A DNA stretch of 64,000 nt, from contig DATCGG010000298.1 of assembly GCA_036509075.1 (NCBI GenBank), positions 8,353 to 72,352 of the forward strand, given 5' to 3'. Every line of letters starts with the position of its first letter. The stretch's first letter is position 1. This stretch comes from JAJKIV01 sp036509075 (GTDB lineage Bacteria > Gemmatimonadota > Gemmatimonadetes > Gemmatimonadales > Gemmatimonadaceae). Below are positions 54,642-63,183 of the stretch, piece by piece. The notes under the pieces are model-generated. The model did not search any database and was not told the DNA's origin. It worked only from the letters and a program-made list of their open reading frames with translations. Made by a program: the position numbers and the translations under genes.

Positions 54642-55250
54642 ATGGGACCCGCCGAGCTGCCGGGTGTGCTCGAATTTCTTCGAGCGGCCGAACGACTCAA
54701 GAGCACCACCCGAACGGGCTACACATCGACGGGCCAGCAGGAGAGCGTAGCCGAGCACACGTGGCGCCTCTGTCTCATGGCGCTCGTGCTCAGGCCGGCC
54801 TTCCCCGAGATCGACTTCGCGAAGCTCGTGAAGATCTGCATCATCCACGATCTCGGCGAAGCGGTCCACGGCGACGTGTCGGCACCGGAACAGGCGCGAC
54901 GCGCGGCCGCCGGGGCGTTGGCCGGCAAGGCAGCGGAAGAGCGGCGTGACCTGCTCGAGCTCCTCAGGCCTTTGCCAGCGGGGGTCCGCAACGAGATCAC
55001 GGCGCTCTGGGACGAGTACGAGGCGGCGCAATCACTCGAGGCAAAGCTCGCCAAGGGGCTCGATAAGCTCGAGACGATCATGCAGCACAATCAGGGATTG
55101 AATCCGGCCGACTTCGATTACCGGTTCAACCTTGGGTACGGGCGGCAGCACACGGCGGATATTCCGATCATCGCCCAGCTGCGAGCGATCCTCGACGAGG
55201 AAACGGAAGCGCGGGCACGAGCAGCGGACGCAAAAAACACGTCGCCCTGA
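54642..55250 (+). CDS. HD-domain hydrolase, HDDC2/YfbR-like
   Basis: A 202-residue HD phosphohydrolase. Metal ligands are visible as His39 (SVAEHTWR), His69-Asp70 (CIIHDLGEA) and a C-terminal Asp in KGLDKLETIMQHNQ. The family removes phosphate from deoxynucleoside 5'-monophosphates (YfbR) or similar. ATG 54642 is chosen because the preceding part of the frame lies within the propeller gene; the gap to that gene is 8 bases and the kinase gene follows 23 bases later. Confidence 0.87.
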   Translation: MGPAELPGVLEFLRAAERLKSTTRTGYTSTGQQESVAEHTWRLCLMALVLRPAFPEIDFAKLVKICIIHDLGEAVHGDVSAPEQARRAAAGALAGKAAEERRDLLELLRPLPAGVRNEITALWDEYEAAQSLEAKLAKGLDKLETIMQHNQGLNPADFDYRFNLGYGRQHTADIPIIAQLRAILDEETEARARAADAKNTSP

Positions 55251-55273
55251 GGTCCGCGCTGTATGTTTGACGG

Positions 55274-57343
55274 GTGACCGAGCTCGCCGTCTCCCCCGAA
55301 ACGGCTGCGCTGTTCGCGGGCGATAGCGAGCTCGCGCAGCGTTGTCGTGCCCTCGATTGGTCCGCGACGTCGCTGGGTCCTGTCGACGACTGGCCCACGG
55401 CGCTGCGCACGGCGGTACGCATGGCGCTCGAATGTCCGTTCCCGATCAACATGTGGTGCGGGCCCGAGCTGCTGCTCATCTACAACGACGCGTACCGCGA
55501 CGTACTCGGCATCAAACACCCCGCATCGCTCGGCAAACCGGGGCGCGAGGTGTGGGGTGAGATCTGGCCGGAGATCTCGCCGATGTTCGACGTGATCCGC
55601 CGCGGCGGATCGCCGGTCTACGCAGAGAACGCCCGCTTCATCATGGAGCGTGAGAGCGGACCGCCGCGCGAGGCGTGGTTCACGTTCTCGCTGAGCCCCA
55701 TTCGTGACGAGTCGGGCGATGTGATCGCGTTCCTGAACGTCGCGACCGAAACGACGACGCGCGTGCGAGCCGAACGGGACGCGCAGGAAGCCCGCGCAGC
55801 GGCCGAGCGTGCGGAGGGCCAGCTACGCGACGTATTCTCGCAGGCGCCAGCGTTCATGGCGGTCCTGAAAGGGCCGAGCCACGTGTTCGAGTTCGCAAAC
55901 GAGGCGTACGTTCACCTCGTCGACCATCGCGACATCATTGGAAAGCCGATTGCTGACGCGCTTCCCGAGGTGTTCGCACAGGGGTTCGTAGACCTGCTGG
56001 ATCGCGTCCTTGCAAGCGGGCAGGCACATGTTGGTCGCGCGACGCCGGTCAGGCTCAAGCGCGGCGCTGCTGGCGAATCGTCGCTCAGGTATCTCGATTT
56101 CGTCTATCAGCCGCTGATCGACGCCCGTGGTGACCGAGTCGGTATCGTCGTGCATGGGGCCGACGTGACGGACGCGGTACGCGCCCGGCACGAGGTCGAG
56201 CGGCTGTGGGTGGAGAGCGAACAGGCGCGCGCGAACGTGCAGGCGAGCGAGGCACGGTATCGGTTCCTGGCGGATGCCATTCCGGTTCAGGTCTGGACCG
56301 CGACGCCCGATGGTGCGCTCGACCACGTCAGCGATCTCACGGCGAAGTACTTCGGCCAAACACCGGCGCAGTTGATCGGCGAGGGGTGGCTCGCGGTTCT
56401 TCATCCCGACGACGTCGCGGCAACGACTGGACGCTGGGAACAGTCACTCGGGAGTGGAGCGCCTTACGAGGCCGAGTATCGTTTGTGGAGTGCCGCGCAC
56501 GCGTCGTATCGCTGGCATCTCGCGCGGGCGACGGCGCAACGGGATGACCACGGGGCGATCATCCGCTGGTTCGGGACGAACACCGAGATCGAGGAGCAGA
56601 AGCGGGCCGAACGCGAGCTTCAGCGCCTGACGATGGAAGCGCTGGAGGCGAACCGCGCCAAGAGCGACTTTCTCGCGGCGATGAGCCACGAGCTGCGGAC
56701 GCCGCTCAACGCCATTGGCGGATACGCCCAGCTCATCGAGATGGGGCTACGCGGTCCGGTCACCGACGAACAACGGGTCGATCTCCTGAAGATCCAGCGC
56801 AGCAAGAACCACCTCGACGGCCTCGTGAGCGACGTGCTGAACTTCGCGAAGCTGGGCTCGGGGAAGATCGATTTCCGCGTGAGACCGATCAGCGTGCGCC
56901 AGACGGTGGACGCCGTCATCGAGATGGTGGCGCCGCAGCTCGTTCAGAAGGCGCTGCGGCTCGAGTCGTACGCCGCGCCTAACGACGGGCACATCCTGGC
57001 CGATGCCGACCGAACGCGGCAGATCCTCCTCAACGTGTTCGCGAACGCGCTCAAGTTCACGGCGCCGGGCGGGACCATCACGCCGGACGTGTGCGTAGAG
57101 CCCGGGCTGGTGCTGATCAGCGTGCGGGACACCGGCATCGGGATTCCAACGGAGCAGCTCGACCGGATCTTCGAGCCGTTCATTCAGGTGCGGCGATCAG
57201 TCGACTCGAGTGACCATGGCTTCGGCCTCGGGCTCGCGATCAGCCGTCAGCTCGCACGCGCCATGGGCGGCGATCTCACGGTGCGAAGCGAGGTCGGACG
57301 AGGCTCGACGTTCACGCTCACGCTGCCCCGCGCCGATATCTAG
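55274..57343 (+). CDS. PAS-domain sensor histidine kinase
   Basis: A 689-residue soluble histidine kinase. N-terminal sensing modules include GAF/PAS-like segments: WSATSLGPVDDWPTALRTAV with LLLIYNDAYRDVLGIKHP, then QAPAFMAVLKGPSHVFEFAN, then a PAS-PAC unit ARYRFLADAIPVQVWTATPD. The dimerisation helix has His472 (MSHELRTPLNAI); the catalytic domain carries LLNVFANALKFT (N-box), DTGIGIP (G1) and GFGLGLAI (G2). No membrane segment and no receiver domain. No partner response regulator is nearby. GTG start at 55274. Confidence 0.93.
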   Translation: MTELAVSPETAALFAGDSELAQRCRALDWSATSLGPVDDWPTALRTAVRMALECPFPINMWCGPELLLIYNDAYRDVLGIKHPASLGKPGREVWGEIWPEISPMFDVIRRGGSPVYAENARFIMERESGPPREAWFTFSLSPIRDESGDVIAFLNVATETTTRVRAERDAQEARAAAERAEGQLRDVFSQAPAFMAVLKGPSHVFEFANEAYVHLVDHRDIIGKPIADALPEVFAQGFVDLLDRVLASGQAHVGRATPVRLKRGAAGESSLRYLDFVYQPLIDARGDRVGIVVHGADVTDAVRARHEVERLWVESEQARANVQASEARYRFLADAIPVQVWTATPDGALDHVSDLTAKYFGQTPAQLIGEGWLAVLHPDDVAATTGRWEQSLGSGAPYEAEYRLWSAAHASYRWHLARATAQRDDHGAIIRWFGTNTEIEEQKRAERELQRLTMEALEANRAKSDFLAAMSHELRTPLNAIGGYAQLIEMGLRGPVTDEQRVDLLKIQRSKNHLDGLVSDVLNFAKLGSGKIDFRVRPISVRQTVDAVIEMVAPQLVQKALRLESYAAPNDGHILADADRTRQILLNVFANALKFTAPGGTITPDVCVEPGLVLISVRDTGIGIPTEQLDRIFEPFIQVRRSVDSSDHGFGLGLAISRQLARAMGGDLTVRSEVGRGSTFTLTLPRADI

Positions 57344-57366
57344 GCTGCCGTAACGTTGCTCGTCGC

Positions 57367-58254
57367 CTAGACACTCACGAACCGGTACATCAACCGGATC
57401 AGCCGGTACGCGTCTGCCATGGTCGGCGCCGTGAACTCCACCGTGAAGCCGTCCACCTGCCTAACGCCGGGAATGGCCTGCAGGATCTGTGTGACGGTAT
57501 TGTCGGCCAACCGGAGCCTGACCTTGACCGGCTTGCCGATGACCCACGGCTTCGCACTCGATCGGTTGGTGAGCGCTCGGCTGGCCGCTGCGACGAGACG
57601 TTCCTGCACCACCTTCGGATGAAGCAGCCGGGCAGACTGTGGTGTCACCGCATACTTCGTGGCCACGGCCTCGACCTTCACCGTTCGCGTGAACTGCTCG
57701 ACGAACGCCGAATCGCCGGCGGCCATGATCACCGGCACGCCAATGGAACCGGCGTACGCCGCGTTGAGCTCTCCTTCCCCGACCTCGATGTCATTGAGCC
57801 AGAGCCCCTTCACCGCGCCCGTGCCCGTGTGCGCGATGAACCCGTTTGGCGTGCCAGCCCGGGAATGGTAGCCGAGGAAGATCGCAGCGGCGTACGTCGA
57901 GTCGAGCCCTTCCACCATGCCGAACGGCTTGACGGCGCCCTGGATGTAGGTCACGCGCGGATCGAGCTCGGTGTGCAGCAGGTTCTGCATGTCACCGTGG
58001 GAGTCGTTGACGAGGATCTCGGCGGGGCCGCGCTGCAGAATCGTACCGACGACGGTGTTCACTTCGTCCGTCATCAGCTTTCTGCCTAACTCGTAGTCCT
58101 TGCCCGTGGGGCTCGTCATCGCCGGTGTACCGATGCCGCCGATGCCTTCCATGTCGACCGAGATGAAGAACCTGGGCGGTCGTTGTGCCTGTGCCGGCGC
58201 GGCGGCGATGCTCGCGATGAAGAGCAGGAGCGACAGAAAAGCGGGATGGCGCAT
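57367..58254 (-). CDS. Secreted M55-family D-aminopeptidase (DppA-like)
   Basis: A 295-residue zinc peptidase of the M55 family. Signal peptide (MRHPAFLSLLLFIASIAAAP then AQAQ). SVDMEGIGGIG supplies an Asp and a Glu ligand, NDSHGDMQN and FLGYHSRAG supply histidines. DppA cleaves D-Ala-D-Ala-type peptides; an exported form may act on peptidoglycan-derived peptides. ATG 58254 at the signal start is chosen over an upstream frame extension. It is the last gene of a minus-strand operon. Confidence 0.88.
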   Translation of the reverse strand: MRHPAFLSLLLFIASIAAAPAQAQRPPRFFISVDMEGIGGIGTPAMTSPTGKDYELGRKLMTDEVNTVVGTILQRGPAEILVNDSHGDMQNLLHTELDPRVTYIQGAVKPFGMVEGLDSTYAAAIFLGYHSRAGTPNGFIAHTGTGAVKGLWLNDIEVGEGELNAAYAGSIGVPVIMAAGDSAFVEQFTRTVKVEAVATKYAVTPQSARLLHPKVVQERLVAAASRALTNRSSAKPWVIGKPVKVRLRLADNTVTQILQAIPGVRQVDGFTVEFTAPTMADAYRLIRLMYRFVSV

Positions 58255-58316
58255 GTTCACGCTGGTGGGTTGTGGCGATGGAATGATGCGAACGGAGTCT
58301 GACCCCCAACGAAGCG

Positions 58317-58748
58317 TCAGAACTCGTCGATCATCTGAATACGGCGAATGTGCCGCCCGCCCTCGAACGGCGTAATGAGCCACGTATCCACAATGGCTTT
58401 CGCCTCGTCGGGCGACACCATGCGCTCCCCGATCGAGATCACGTTCGCATCGTTATGCAGGCGCCCGAGCCTGGCAGATTCGACATTCCAGCAGAGCGCG
58501 CAGCGCACGCCTTTCACACGGTTCGCGACGATCGCTTCACCATTCCCGGAGCCGCCGAGGACGATTCCGCGCTCGCAGTCGCCGGCGGCCACCGCCAGCG
58601 CGACCGGCCGAATGTACGTCGGGTAGTCGACCGACTCCGTGGAGTTGGTGCCGAAGTCCACGACCTCGTGGCCCCGTTCGCGAAGCATCGCGATCAGCAT
58701 CTGCTTGTATGTGAATCCCGCATGGTCCGACCCAATGCCGATGCGCAT
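58317..58748 (-). CDS. rpiB: Ribose-5-phosphate isomerase B
   Basis: A 143-residue RpiB: MRIGIGSDHAGFTYKQML, VLGGSGNGEAIVANRVKGVR, ARLGRLHNDANVISIGERM and GRHIRRI are diagnostic. It interconverts ribose 5-phosphate and ribulose 5-phosphate. The Ser in GGSGNG in place of Cys marks the actinobacterial-type subgroup that uses a glutamate. ATG 58748 is chosen; upstream frame is in the symporter gene. Lies between the symporter and M55 peptidase genes. Confidence 0.93.
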   Translation of the reverse strand: MRIGIGSDHAGFTYKQMLIAMLRERGHEVVDFGTNSTESVDYPTYIRPVALAVAAGDCERGIVLGGSGNGEAIVANRVKGVRCALCWNVESARLGRLHNDANVISIGERMVSPDEAKAIVDTWLITPFEGGRHIRRIQMIDEF

Positions 58749-58758
58749 GGAGACCTCG

Positions 58759-60096
58759 TCAGCTCGCGTTAGGGGTGAGACTACCTTCGAGGACCGTTGC
58801 GGGCTCGCGTGTCGCCCAGCGCCGCACGATCGACGCGGCGGCAAAATCGCCGCTCACGTTCGCCACGGTCGCGAACAGGTCGGGAATGGCGTCGACCGCG
58901 ATGAGCAGCGCAACCCCCGCCGCCGGGACACCGACGCTCGCCAACACGGGCGCGAGAAGCAGGAAGCCGCCGTTCGGCACGCCGGGCGTCGCGAAGCTCA
59001 AGGCGATCGACGACGCCACGACGGTGAGGTACTCGCTGACGCCTAACGGCACGCCGTAGAGCCGCGCCAGGAACATGGTGCCGGTGAGCCACGCCACTGC
59101 GTTTGCCACCTTGAACGACGACACGGCGAGCGGCAGGACGAACCCCGCCTGCGTCGGCGGTACACCGAGACGCCCGGCCGAGTCGATGAGCGCCGGGAGT
59201 GACGCCAGCGAGGAGCTCGAACTGAACGCCACCGCCTGCGCCGGCAGACCCGCCCGGAAGAACCGCGGCAGCCCCACACCACCGCCTAACGCGCCGATTA
59301 CACAGATCACCAGGGTCAGCACGAGCAGGAGCGCAACGTAGCCGACCACATAGTACCCGAACGCGCCGACCAGCGACGCCCCGAGGCGGGCGGAGGTCGA
59401 CGCCACGAGCGTGAAGACCCCGATCGGCGCCAGCGCGATCAGCCAGCGCACGATCTCGAGCATGGCGTCACCGACACCATCGAACACGCGCAGCACCTGC
59501 TCGCGGCGATCGGGCGTAATGCGCCGCAGCGCGAGCGCGAACAGCAGCGTGAACACGATCAGCGGTAGCATCGCCCCGTCCGCGGCCGCGCGAATCACGT
59601 TGGCCGGCGCCAGCCCGGCGAGCCACTGCCCAAAGCTCGGCAGCGTGCGAATCTGCTCCGCAGTCGCCACGCTAGCCGCGGATGCCTCGGCCTGCATTCG
59701 AGCGACGCTCGCCGGGTCGACCGGAATGCGCGCCATGACCGCCGGCACCGTGACGAGCGCCAGGACGGCGGCACCGATGTGAAGCGCGACGAACGTCGCG
59801 AACGCGGTGCCGCCCAGGCGACCGACGCCGTGCGACTCGCCACCGCGGGCCACAGCGCCCAGCAGCAGGGCGACGACGAGCGGCACGATCGTCATCCGGA
59901 TGGCGTTCACCCAGATCGACCCGACCGGCTCCAGGAGCGCGACGGACCGGCTGAGCCACGGAATGCCGACGCGTGAGACGGTGATGCCGACGACAAGCCC
60001 CGCGATGAGGGCAATCGCGACGCGCCCGACGCGCCGCGATCCGCCGTTCGCTCCTGCCGCGGTGGGTTCCGTCAACGCTCGTTCGGGCGAACCCAC
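58759..60096 (-). CDS. Dicarboxylate/amino acid:cation symporter (DAACS family)
   Basis: A 445-residue membrane protein of the GltP/SdcS family with about eight hydrophobic segments. Conserved features: NAIRMTIVPLVVALLLGAVA, the hairpin serine tract FSSSSSLASLPALI, and the helix NAVAWLTGTMFLARLYG with the late SFATPGVPNGGFLLLAPVL. It likely imports dicarboxylates or acidic amino acids with sodium or protons. GTG 60096 is taken as start since the frame above is inside the small gene at 60135-60362; a TTG at 60075 is possible. The last residues are encoded in a CCTAACG copy. Confidence 0.88.
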   Translation of the reverse strand: MGSPERALTEPTAAGANGGSRRVGRVAIALIAGLVVGITVSRVGIPWLSRSVALLEPVGSIWVNAIRMTIVPLVVALLLGAVARGGESHGVGRLGGTAFATFVALHIGAAVLALVTVPAVMARIPVDPASVARMQAEASAASVATAEQIRTLPSFGQWLAGLAPANVIRAAADGAMLPLIVFTLLFALALRRITPDRREQVLRVFDGVGDAMLEIVRWLIALAPIGVFTLVASTSARLGASLVGAFGYYVVGYVALLLVLTLVICVIGALGGGVGLPRFFRAGLPAQAVAFSSSSSLASLPALIDSAGRLGVPPTQAGFVLPLAVSSFKVANAVAWLTGTMFLARLYGVPLGVSEYLTVVASSIALSFATPGVPNGGFLLLAPVLASVGVPAAGVALLIAVDAIPDLFATVANVSGDFAAASIVRRWATREPATVLEGSLTPNAS

Positions 60097-60134
60097 GCGA
60101 GCGTTGCCGCGAGATCGATGGTCCGCTCCATGAC

Positions 60135-60362
60135 TCAGTCCGTCCGCGCGGCGACCGGTTTCGCCTTCGCCAGCAGATCGCGGAGCTCCGGCTCCGGAGC
60201 GGCCGCCCAATACAGCGGCAGCGGCGCCAGTCGGCGCCTGTCCTCCCCACTCTGAAAGGCGAGCCACCCGCCATCCAGCGTCGGGCCGACCCACTGGCTG
60301 GGCACCACGTCCCACACTTCCCACTCGCGGCCGTTTGAATCCTTGAACGTTCGATGCGCCAT
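60135..60362 (-). CDS. Hypothetical small protein
   Basis: A 75-residue protein starting MAHRTFKDSNGREWEVWDVV. A conserved-looking WEVWDVVPSQWVGPTL then GGWLAFQSGEDRRRLAPLP suggests a small beta-rich fold. No signal. I recall similar short proteins in Gemmatimonadota but no assigned function. It lies between the thioesterase and symporter genes on the same strand, so it is probably co-transcribed. ATG 60362 is chosen; an upstream start at 60422 is in the thioesterase gene end. Confidence 0.65.
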   Translation of the reverse strand: MAHRTFKDSNGREWEVWDVVPSQWVGPTLDGGWLAFQSGEDRRRLAPLPLYWAAAPEPELRDLLAKAKPVAARTD

Positions 60363-60414
60363 GCCTAATGGTACTCGCAACGCGTTCGCGACCGAAACCC
60401 TCGCACCGGAGAGA

Positions 60415-60876
60415 TCAATCAACGAGCTCTGGTCGGCCGCGGACCGCCATCATGGTGCCCTGCATCGCGGTCACCACTGACTCTGCGCCGCCAGCCACCG
60501 CGATCACCTCACCCGTGCAAACGAGTAGCGTTCGGCCGGGCTTGATCACCCGTCCGATCGCGCGCATCCGCTCACCAACCGCCGGCGCCAGCAGGTTCAC
60601 CTTGTATTCAACGCTCAATACGGCGGACTCTCGATCCATGAGCGAGAGGGCAGCGTAGCCGCACGCGCTATCCACAAGGGCCGTGACGATGCCCGCATGG
60701 AGAAAGCCGTGCTGCTGGGTGAGGTCCTCCCGAAATGGCAGCTCGAGCTCGACCTCACCCGGCTCGACGCGGACGAGCCGAGCGCCTATCGTGTGCATTG
60801 CGCGCTGGCGCGCGAAGCTGCCGCGGACTCTCGACTCATACGACTCATCCCGCGGTTCGAACTGTTTGAGGGTCAT
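60415..60876 (-). CDS. PaaI-type hotdog thioesterase
   Basis: A 153-residue hotdog protein: ELELPFREDLTQQHGFLHAG with the conserved HG-H segment and IVTALVDSACGYAALSL with the acidic helix position, then VEYKVNLLAPAVGERM. PaaI/YbgC-like enzymes hydrolyse acyl-CoA thioesters. ATG 60876 (MTLKQFEP) is chosen. Its start codon faces, with one base between, the GTG of the divergent gene at 60878, so each gene's promoter must lie inside the other. Confidence 0.85.
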   Translation of the reverse strand: MTLKQFEPRDESYESRVRGSFARQRAMHTIGARLVRVEPGEVELELPFREDLTQQHGFLHAGIVTALVDSACGYAALSLMDRESAVLSVEYKVNLLAPAVGERMRAIGRVIKPGRTLLVCTGEVIAVAGGAESVVTAMQGTMMAVRGRPELVD

Positions 60877-60877
60877 C

Positions 60878-61321
60878 GTGAAAACCGTGATTATCGGGGC
60901 CCTGTTGGCTCTTACCGCCTCGGGCGCGACCGCGCAGAACGGCGCAGGCGCCGCGGCAACCGGACCGACCATGGCGAGCGCGGGCACGGATTCGCTCGCG
61001 GTCGCGCGCAAGTATACGGTGTGGTTCTACACAGGACAGGTCGACAGCCTGCGGGCCCACCAGTCGGCCGACGCGAAGAAGGACAGTACACCCGCTGAGC
61101 TCATGGCCACGCTCATTCAGTTGACCGGCGACATTGGCGTGGAGGAGAAAGTCATCGAGGAGCGCTTCGTGAAGCGCCTCGGGAAAACGCAGTACTGGAG
61201 GACCGCGCAATTCAGCGGCGGCGGCGAACCATTCATGGTTCGCCTCGCGCTCACGCCGCAGGGGGAGCTTGCAGGGTTCGGGTTCAACCCACGCAGCCAG
61301 GCGCCAGCAGTCGATCCGTGA
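60878..61321 (+). CDS. Secreted DUF3887-like protein
   Basis: A 147-residue exported protein: signal peptide (VKTVIIGALLALTASGATA then QNG) and a compact domain (KYTVWFYTGQVDSLRAHQSA, LMATLIQLTGDIGVEEKVIE, PFMVRLALTPQGELAGFGFN) that resembles DUF3887, a nuclear-transport-factor-like fold attached to many hydrolases. Function unknown. GTG 60878 has GAGGG seven bases upstream. The divergent thioesterase start is one base away. Confidence 0.72.
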   Translation: MKTVIIGALLALTASGATAQNGAGAAATGPTMASAGTDSLAVARKYTVWFYTGQVDSLRAHQSADAKKDSTPAELMATLIQLTGDIGVEEKVIEERFVKRLGKTQYWRTAQFSGGGEPFMVRLALTPQGELAGFGFNPRSQAPAVDP

Positions 61322-61353
61322 CGCCCACGCTCAGCCAGCGAGCCGGGTGACAC

Positions 61354-62238
61354 TTGCCCGAGCTCCCCGACGTCACCGTCTACATCGAAACGCTGCGCAC
61401 GCGGATTCTCGGACAGGAGATCCGCGGCGCTCGCGCGCTCAACCCGTTCGTGCTCAGAACCGTCGATCCTCCGCTCTCGGCTGTGGTGGGCAAGCAGGTG
61501 CGAACGATCAGCCGACTCGGTAAGCGCATCGTCATCGGTGTGGATGACGCCCTGTACATCGTCGTTCATCTCATGATCGCCGGCCGGCTGCGATGGCGAG
61601 AGGGCGGAAAGACGATCGGCGGCAAGCTCGCTCAGGCCGCATTCGAGTTCGAGCGAGGGACGCTCTACCTCACGGAAGCAGGGTCGAAGCGACGCGCCTC
61701 GATTCACGTCGTGCAGGGCGCCGACGCGCTGGCGCAGTTCGACCGCGGGGGTCTCGAGGTGCTGGACGCGGACCTCGCGGACTTCGCGTCGCGCCTGCGA
61801 AGCGAAAATCACACGCTCAAGCGGTCACTCACGGACCCTCGGCTCTTCAGCGGGATTGGGAACTCGTATTCCGATGAGATTCTCCATCGCGCCAAGCTGT
61901 CGCCGCTTCTACTGACGTCTCGTCTCACGGACGAGCAGATCGTGCTGCTGTTCGAGGCGACGAAAGCCACGTTGATCGACTGGACGAACCGCCTCCGTGA
62001 AGAGGTTGGCGATGGGTTTCCCGAGAAGGTGACCGCGTTTCGGGAGGGCATGGCGGTCCATGGGCGGTACAAGCTTCCCTGCCCTGTGTGTGGCTCGCCC
62101 GTGCAGCGGATTCGATATGCAGACAACGAGACGAACTATTGCGCGCGATGTCAGACGAACGGGCGACTGTTGGCGGACCGGGCGATGTCGAGGCTCCTCA
62201 AGCAGGATTGGCCGAAGTCTATTGACGAGGTGGAGTGA
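61354..62238 (+). CDS. Fpg/Nei-family DNA glycosylase
   Basis: A 294-residue member of the formamidopyrimidine-DNA glycosylase family. The mature N-terminus PELPDVTVY begins with the catalytic Pro, followed by Glu. The helix-two-turn-helix region includes LTDPRLFSGIGNSYSDEIL, and a C-terminal zinc finger CPVCGSPVQRIRYAD then YCARCQTNGR is intact. It removes oxidised bases and cleaves the strand. The start is TTG at 61354 with GGGTGA upstream. It follows the DUF3887-like gene by 32 bases. Confidence 0.93.
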   Translation: MPELPDVTVYIETLRTRILGQEIRGARALNPFVLRTVDPPLSAVVGKQVRTISRLGKRIVIGVDDALYIVVHLMIAGRLRWREGGKTIGGKLAQAAFEFERGTLYLTEAGSKRRASIHVVQGADALAQFDRGGLEVLDADLADFASRLRSENHTLKRSLTDPRLFSGIGNSYSDEILHRAKLSPLLLTSRLTDEQIVLLFEATKATLIDWTNRLREEVGDGFPEKVTAFREGMAVHGRYKLPCPVCGSPVQRIRYADNETNYCARCQTNGRLLADRAMSRLLKQDWPKSIDEVE

Positions 62239-62283
62239 CTGGGCAGGCTGCCATCAGCCATCAGTCCTGCCGCCTGCCGCGGA

Positions 62284-62775
62284 TTACGGCTTCGTCGCCT
62301 CACTCACGATCAGCTCTATCGCGCCCGTCATCTTCGTCAGCAGCTGCTCGTGACCGGTGAGCTTGTGGCGTGCCGCGATCGATTTGATGGGGTCGTACGA
62401 GACGTGGGTCTTCCCATCCTCGCCCTGCCAGACGAGAAATCGCAGCGGAAGCTCGACCGCCATCGTCTGATCGGCGAGCATCAGCGGAGTGCCGGCGGCG
62501 GGGTTGCCGGCGATGATCAGGGTGGTCGGGCGCAGGGTCAGACCCGCCTTCCGTGCGGCGGCGGCGTGGTCGATCTTCGCGGCGACGGTCAAGCCATTGG
62601 CGACGGCGGCCCGCTCGAGGCGTGCGACGGTCGAGTCGAACGACGAAGCGCTCACCACCGTCCTGACTACGGAGGTATCCAGCAACGTTCGCTGACCATG
62701 CGCGGCGCCCGTGAGGGTCAAGAGCGCGGATGCGATTCCGAACGCCTTACGAACGCTCATCAAGACACGAGTCAT
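62284..62775 (-). CDS. Secreted DUF302 protein
   Basis: A 163-residue exported protein. Signal peptide ends near AHGQ. The DUF302 domain shows SFDSTVARLERAAVANGLTV, AAARKAGLTLRPTTLIIAGN, and TPLMLADQTMAVELPLRFLV with WQGEDGKTHVSYDP. DUF302 is a small alpha/beta fold of unknown role, sometimes linked to metal or redox processes. ATG 62775 overlaps the stop of the preceding small gene by ATGA. Confidence 0.87.
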   Translation of the reverse strand: MTRVLMSVRKAFGIASALLTLTGAAHGQRTLLDTSVVRTVVSASSFDSTVARLERAAVANGLTVAAKIDHAAAARKAGLTLRPTTLIIAGNPAAGTPLMLADQTMAVELPLRFLVWQGEDGKTHVSYDPIKSIAARHKLTGHEQLLTKMTGAIELIVSEATKP

Positions 62776-63017
62776 CGAGACGTGGGGCCCGGGTCGTGCG
62801 GCACGTGGTTCGCGCTCCCGTCGTTGATACCGACGGGCGACGACTGGTTGCGGAGCTCCGCCAGAAAAGCGGCGGGTCCGGCCCCATCGGGCAGTGCCCG
62901 GAGGGCACGGAGCGCGTCTTCGGCGCGGCTCGTGAGGCCGGCCACCATCTGGTCGGGATCGACACCGACCCGTTCCAGCTCGACGACGAGCTGTCGAACA
63001 ATGTCCGCGTGCGGCAT
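62772..63017 (-). CDS. Hypothetical small protein coupled to DUF302 gene
   Basis: An 81-residue protein with a helical N-terminal half (MPHADIVRQLVVELERVGVD then TSRAEDALRALRALPD) and a polar tail rich in Asn, Pro and Gly. I do not recognise it. The main evidence that it is real is the ATGA overlap with the DUF302 gene, which would couple translation. A longer frame to 63203 is unsupported. Confidence 0.5.
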   Translation of the reverse strand: MPHADIVRQLVVELERVGVDPDQMVAGLTSRAEDALRALRALPDGAGPAAFLAELRNQSSPVGINDGSANHVPHDPGPTSR

Positions 63018-63183
63018 CCGGCTCCTACCGGGGCTGGAAACAACGTTCTGCGGATAGCAACTGTTAGGCGGCGATCGTATGGGGACACATCGGCCTCTAA
63101 GCTGTTGCCTTGCGCGCCGTCGCACAACAGACGAGGCGAGCAAACTCCATGCGCGCCGCGGAGAGCGGGCTCGAGCAGTTGTG

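Noticed and set aside
60097..60324. N-terminal extension of the symporter to 60324
   Set aside because: It overlaps the small gene at 60135-60362 in another frame and is hydrophilic low-complexity sequence not found in this transporter family.
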